This document shows, in pieces, positions 61,479 to 64,000 of a DNA stretch of 64,000 bases. The stretch lies in assembly GCA_019203745.1 (NCBI GenBank), contig CP078104.1, positions 4,216,001 through 4,280,000 on the forward strand. Reading direction: 5' to 3'. Numbering within the stretch: position 1 is the stretch's first letter; the number at the start of each line of letters is the position of its first letter. Origin of the DNA: Chryseobacterium sp. E1 (lineage in GTDB: Bacteria > Bacteroidota > Bacteroidia > Flavobacteriales > Weeksellaceae). The position numbers and the translations under genes are program-made. The notes under the pieces are model-generated. The model searched no databases and was not told the origin of the DNA. It saw nothing but the letters and a program-made list of their open reading frames with translations.

Positions 61479-61671
61479 ATATTAAATCCATACCCGTTAT
61501 TGGGTGGTTTTTTAAAGAAAAAATGCTGTTTTCCTATTAATGATATGATTGTTTATTTGTGGTTATTTTGTATGTAAATTCATAAATAATAGTTGTTTTT
61601 TGTTTTATGTTTATTAAATGTTAATTGTTTTTAAATTTTTAAGATATTTTAACATGATTCAATATTTTTCC

Positions 61672-61679
61672 TATTTTTG
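61672..61679 (+). promoter_or_regulatory. -7 box of the SusC-family gene
   Basis: TATTTTTG, 81 bases before the ATG, in a strongly AT-rich 280-base spacer (61480-61760) that otherwise shows nothing. No -33 TTG. Confidence 0.4.
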
Positions 61680-61760
61680 ACTAATGTCTTTTTTGAGATT
61701 TTAAGATAACTCCAATAAAGATATGCGGAAATTTGATTGATTGAATAAAATTGAAACTAT

Positions 61761-64000
61761 ATGAAACAAAGTAATTTAAAGTATTCATGTCTCATTGCTG
61801 TTCTGTACTTCGGGATGAACGTCAATGCGCAGACAGCTCCCAAAGATACTGTTGCAAAAGAGCAGAAGATCGAGGAGGTGGTTCTGATAGGATATGGATC
61901 TCAGAAGAAAGAGAACGTGACCGGAAGTATCGGTATGGTTTCAGCAAAAGACCTTGCTGATAAGCCAAATGCCAATCCGATAAGTTCAATACAAGGTAGA
62001 TTATCAGGTGTACAGGTTTTAAATTCCGGAACTCCGGGAAGCTCTCCAAGAGTAGACATCAGAGGAATTGGTTCCCTTACGGGTAAAACAGTATTTATTG
62101 TTGATGGGATGATCACGGATGATATTTCTTTCCTTGGTCCTCAGGATATTGAATCTATGAGTGTATTGAAAGATCCTTCCAGTTTAGCAATCTTCGGAGC
62201 AAGAGCGGCTAACGGAGCCGTTATTATTAAAACAAAAACAGGAAGAGGGAAGCCGATATTCAATTTCAATTCTTATTTAGGAATTAAGAAAGTTACCAAT
62301 GTTCCTAAAATGACTAATTCTGATCAGTATATTGAGCTTTATAATGAAAAGCTGATGAATGATAACGGAAATCTTAACGGAGCAATTTCCAGAGCTAATT
62401 TTCCTGCTGATACAGATTGGTTTAAGGAAATTTTCAGAACAAGTATTATTAATTCTAATGACTTCTCAGCTTCCGGAAGTTTAGGAAAGCTTAATTATTA
62501 TGCAAGCATAGGAAACCTACAGGATGAAGGTAATATTGCTGCAGGGCAAGGTATTAATTCTGGATCAGGATTTAACAGGCTTAATACAAAATTAAATCTT
62601 AGTTATAAGATTACTGATAACCTTACTGTTGGGAATAATTTTACATTCTCTAAAATGCGTACCGATCAGGCAAAAAATCCTTTATTGAATGCTTATAATG
62701 CTCCTCCTATTTTTCCTGTTATGAATCCAGGTACAGGAGATTATCAGTTCTTTAATGGGTATTCTATTCCTAACTCACGAGCGGTATTAGATCTATATCG
62801 TTCTCAGAACAGACAGGAAAGATTATTGAATAATGTTTGGGCAGAATATAAATTCTTGAAAGACTTTACTTTAAGAGTAAGCTATACAACAGATAATTAT
62901 AATACAAACCTTTACGAATATACTCCTACATTTAATTATGTTCCAGTTTCTGATCAGAAACCTAATAAGTTGATTACAAGAGATTCAAGAAATAGAAATT
63001 ATATTTGGGACAATACATTAAGCTGGAAAAAATCATTAGGGGATCATAACCTTGAAATTCTTGCCGGTTTTTCAAGAACAAGAAATTCTTATTCTCAAAC
63101 TTATTTAGAAGCACTTAACGTTAATTATGACGGAACTAATGCTTCCATGAATATTTTCAATGGGACTAATATTATTATGATCGACAAGGATGTAGAAGGT
63201 TATGATGTAGTACCTTATCAGGACAGAATTGAATCTATGTTCGCCAGAGTGAACTATGATTATAAAGGAAAATATTTAGTAAATGGTTCTGTTCGTAGAG
63301 ATGGAACTTCAAAATACTCATCAGGAGACAGACACAGGATATTCCCAGCAGTAAGCGCTGGATGGGTAATTTCAAAGAAAACTTTATGAGCAATCAGAAT
63401 GTATTTAGTCTTTTGAAGTTAAGAGCCAGTTGGGGGAAATTGGGTAATCCTGATGTGACAAGGGCATATACGTTAAGAACTACAATCCTTAAAAGAGGAG
63501 CATATTATGGTAATTCAGGAGCCCCTGCACAGACTATTGATAGAGTAATTGATCCAAATATCGGTTGGGAAACTACAACGGGTAGAGATATCGGCTTAGA
63601 AATGGGCTTATTCAATAATAAATTGAAAATTGATGCAACCTATTTTGATAAAGATACCAAGGATGTAGTATATGGTGTTACACAAGGAACAGTTTCAGGC
63701 GCAAGCAACTGGAAAAACTATATTACAAATGCCTATTCATTCAATAACAGAGGTTTTGAAGTTTCTGTAAATTATGATACGAAAATTTCTGATAAAGTAA
63801 AACTAGGAGTATATGGTAACTTTACCACTCTTAAAAATAAAATTACATCCGTATATCAAGGTTCCTATCTTGAAACAGGAGCAAGTTTATTTGGAAACTC
63901 TATTGTAAGATTACAAAACGGACAGCCTGTAGGAGCTTATTATGGATATGAGGTAACAGGAGTATTTCAAACTGACGCAGAAGCTGCAGCATCAGGTCAG
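61761..64000 (+). CDS. SusC/RagA-family TonB-linked outer-membrane protein (runs off the window)
   Basis: Signal peptide MNVNA|Q, then directly the TonB box (KIEEVVLIGYGSQKKENVTG) and the SusC plug motifs SIQGRLSGVQVLNSGTPGSS, VDIRGIGSLTGKTVFIVDGM and LKDPSSLAIFGARAANGAVI. The usual N-terminal carboxypeptidase-like domain is absent. Barrel segments follow, with one frame break near 63380 (AGWVISKE, then SNQNVFSLLKLRASWGKLGN). A SusD partner would be expected just beyond the window. Substrate (glycan or peptide) is not evident. Confidence 0.92.

Noticed and set aside
1..64000. Widespread pseudogenes
   Set aside because: Frame breaks affect dapB and recF too, often sit in homopolymers, and leave both flanking frames with conserved motifs, so sequencing error is the better explanation.
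1..64000. CRISPR array, rRNA operon, prophage or replication origin
   Set aside because: No regularly spaced repeats, no rRNA sequence, no phage structural genes; recF alone, without dnaA/dnaN, does not indicate an origin.

Overview
The window is a low-GC, gene-dense chromosomal segment from a member of the Bacteroidota, most likely Chryseobacterium or a close relative (Flavobacteriales, Weeksellaceae). The evidence is type IX secretion C-terminal sorting domains, a SusC/RagA-type receptor and other TonB-dependent receptors, TAnnTTTG-type -7 promoter boxes, and many family members typical of that genus. No phage, IS element, CRISPR array or rRNA operon is visible. One tRNA gene (Arg, ACG) is present.

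The raw sequence is peppered with single-base frameshifts. Most of those I could resolve are one base missing from an A or T run. They hit conserved housekeeping genes (dapB, recF) as well as accessory genes, so I read them as sequencing or assembly errors and annotate each affected gene as one CDS across its breaks. Coordinates and protein lengths of such genes are therefore approximate inside the gene.

Layout. 1-1184: partial TonB receptor (-). 1417-2453: serine hydrolase. 2744-3826: secreted hypothetical protein. 3987-10252 (-): iron-uptake-like operon of a small exported protein, a TonB-dependent siderophore receptor, two ABC-2/DUF3526-like permeases and an ATPase. 10733-13632: AraC regulator followed by two tandem alpha/beta hydrolases, with a paired 14-bp direct repeat in front of both araC and the first hydrolase. 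14039-16004 (-): DapB-like reductase and an exported flavodoxin-RidA fusion, divergent from a second AraC regulator (16294-17078). 17399-17471: tRNA-Arg. 17530-21300: siderophore/cobalamin-type binding lipoprotein, mtgA and a membrane protein of the so-called site-specific recombinase family. 21354-24340 (-): bacteriocin-like leader peptide, DUF721 protein, exported hypothetical, recF and a UbiA-like membrane protein.

24444-36868 is the most striking block: two giant tandem alpha-2-macroglobulin-family proteins (about 1,960 aa each), both lacking the thioester motif, followed by an ecotin. This is a concentration of protease-inhibitor folds. After it come a TSP3-repeat exported protein (-), a TolC/HlyD/ABC-2 efflux set (38662-42328), small conserved genes (DUF1569, VOC, T9SS cargo), a membrane protein/histidine kinase/LuxR regulator operon (46421-48551), DUF1398, DUF2490, a bestrophin channel and a CPA1 Na+/H+ antiporter. 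The right end holds SRPBCC, GNAT and VOC genes, a glutaminyl-peptide cyclotransferase, a beta-propeller-like protein, a deoxynucleoside kinase, an ArsC-like protein, an M43 metalloprotease exported by T9SS, DUF493, DUF4197 and the start of a SusC-family receptor. About sixteen exported proteins here would start with Gln after signal-peptide cleavage, which makes them candidate substrates of the glutaminyl cyclase encoded in the same window.
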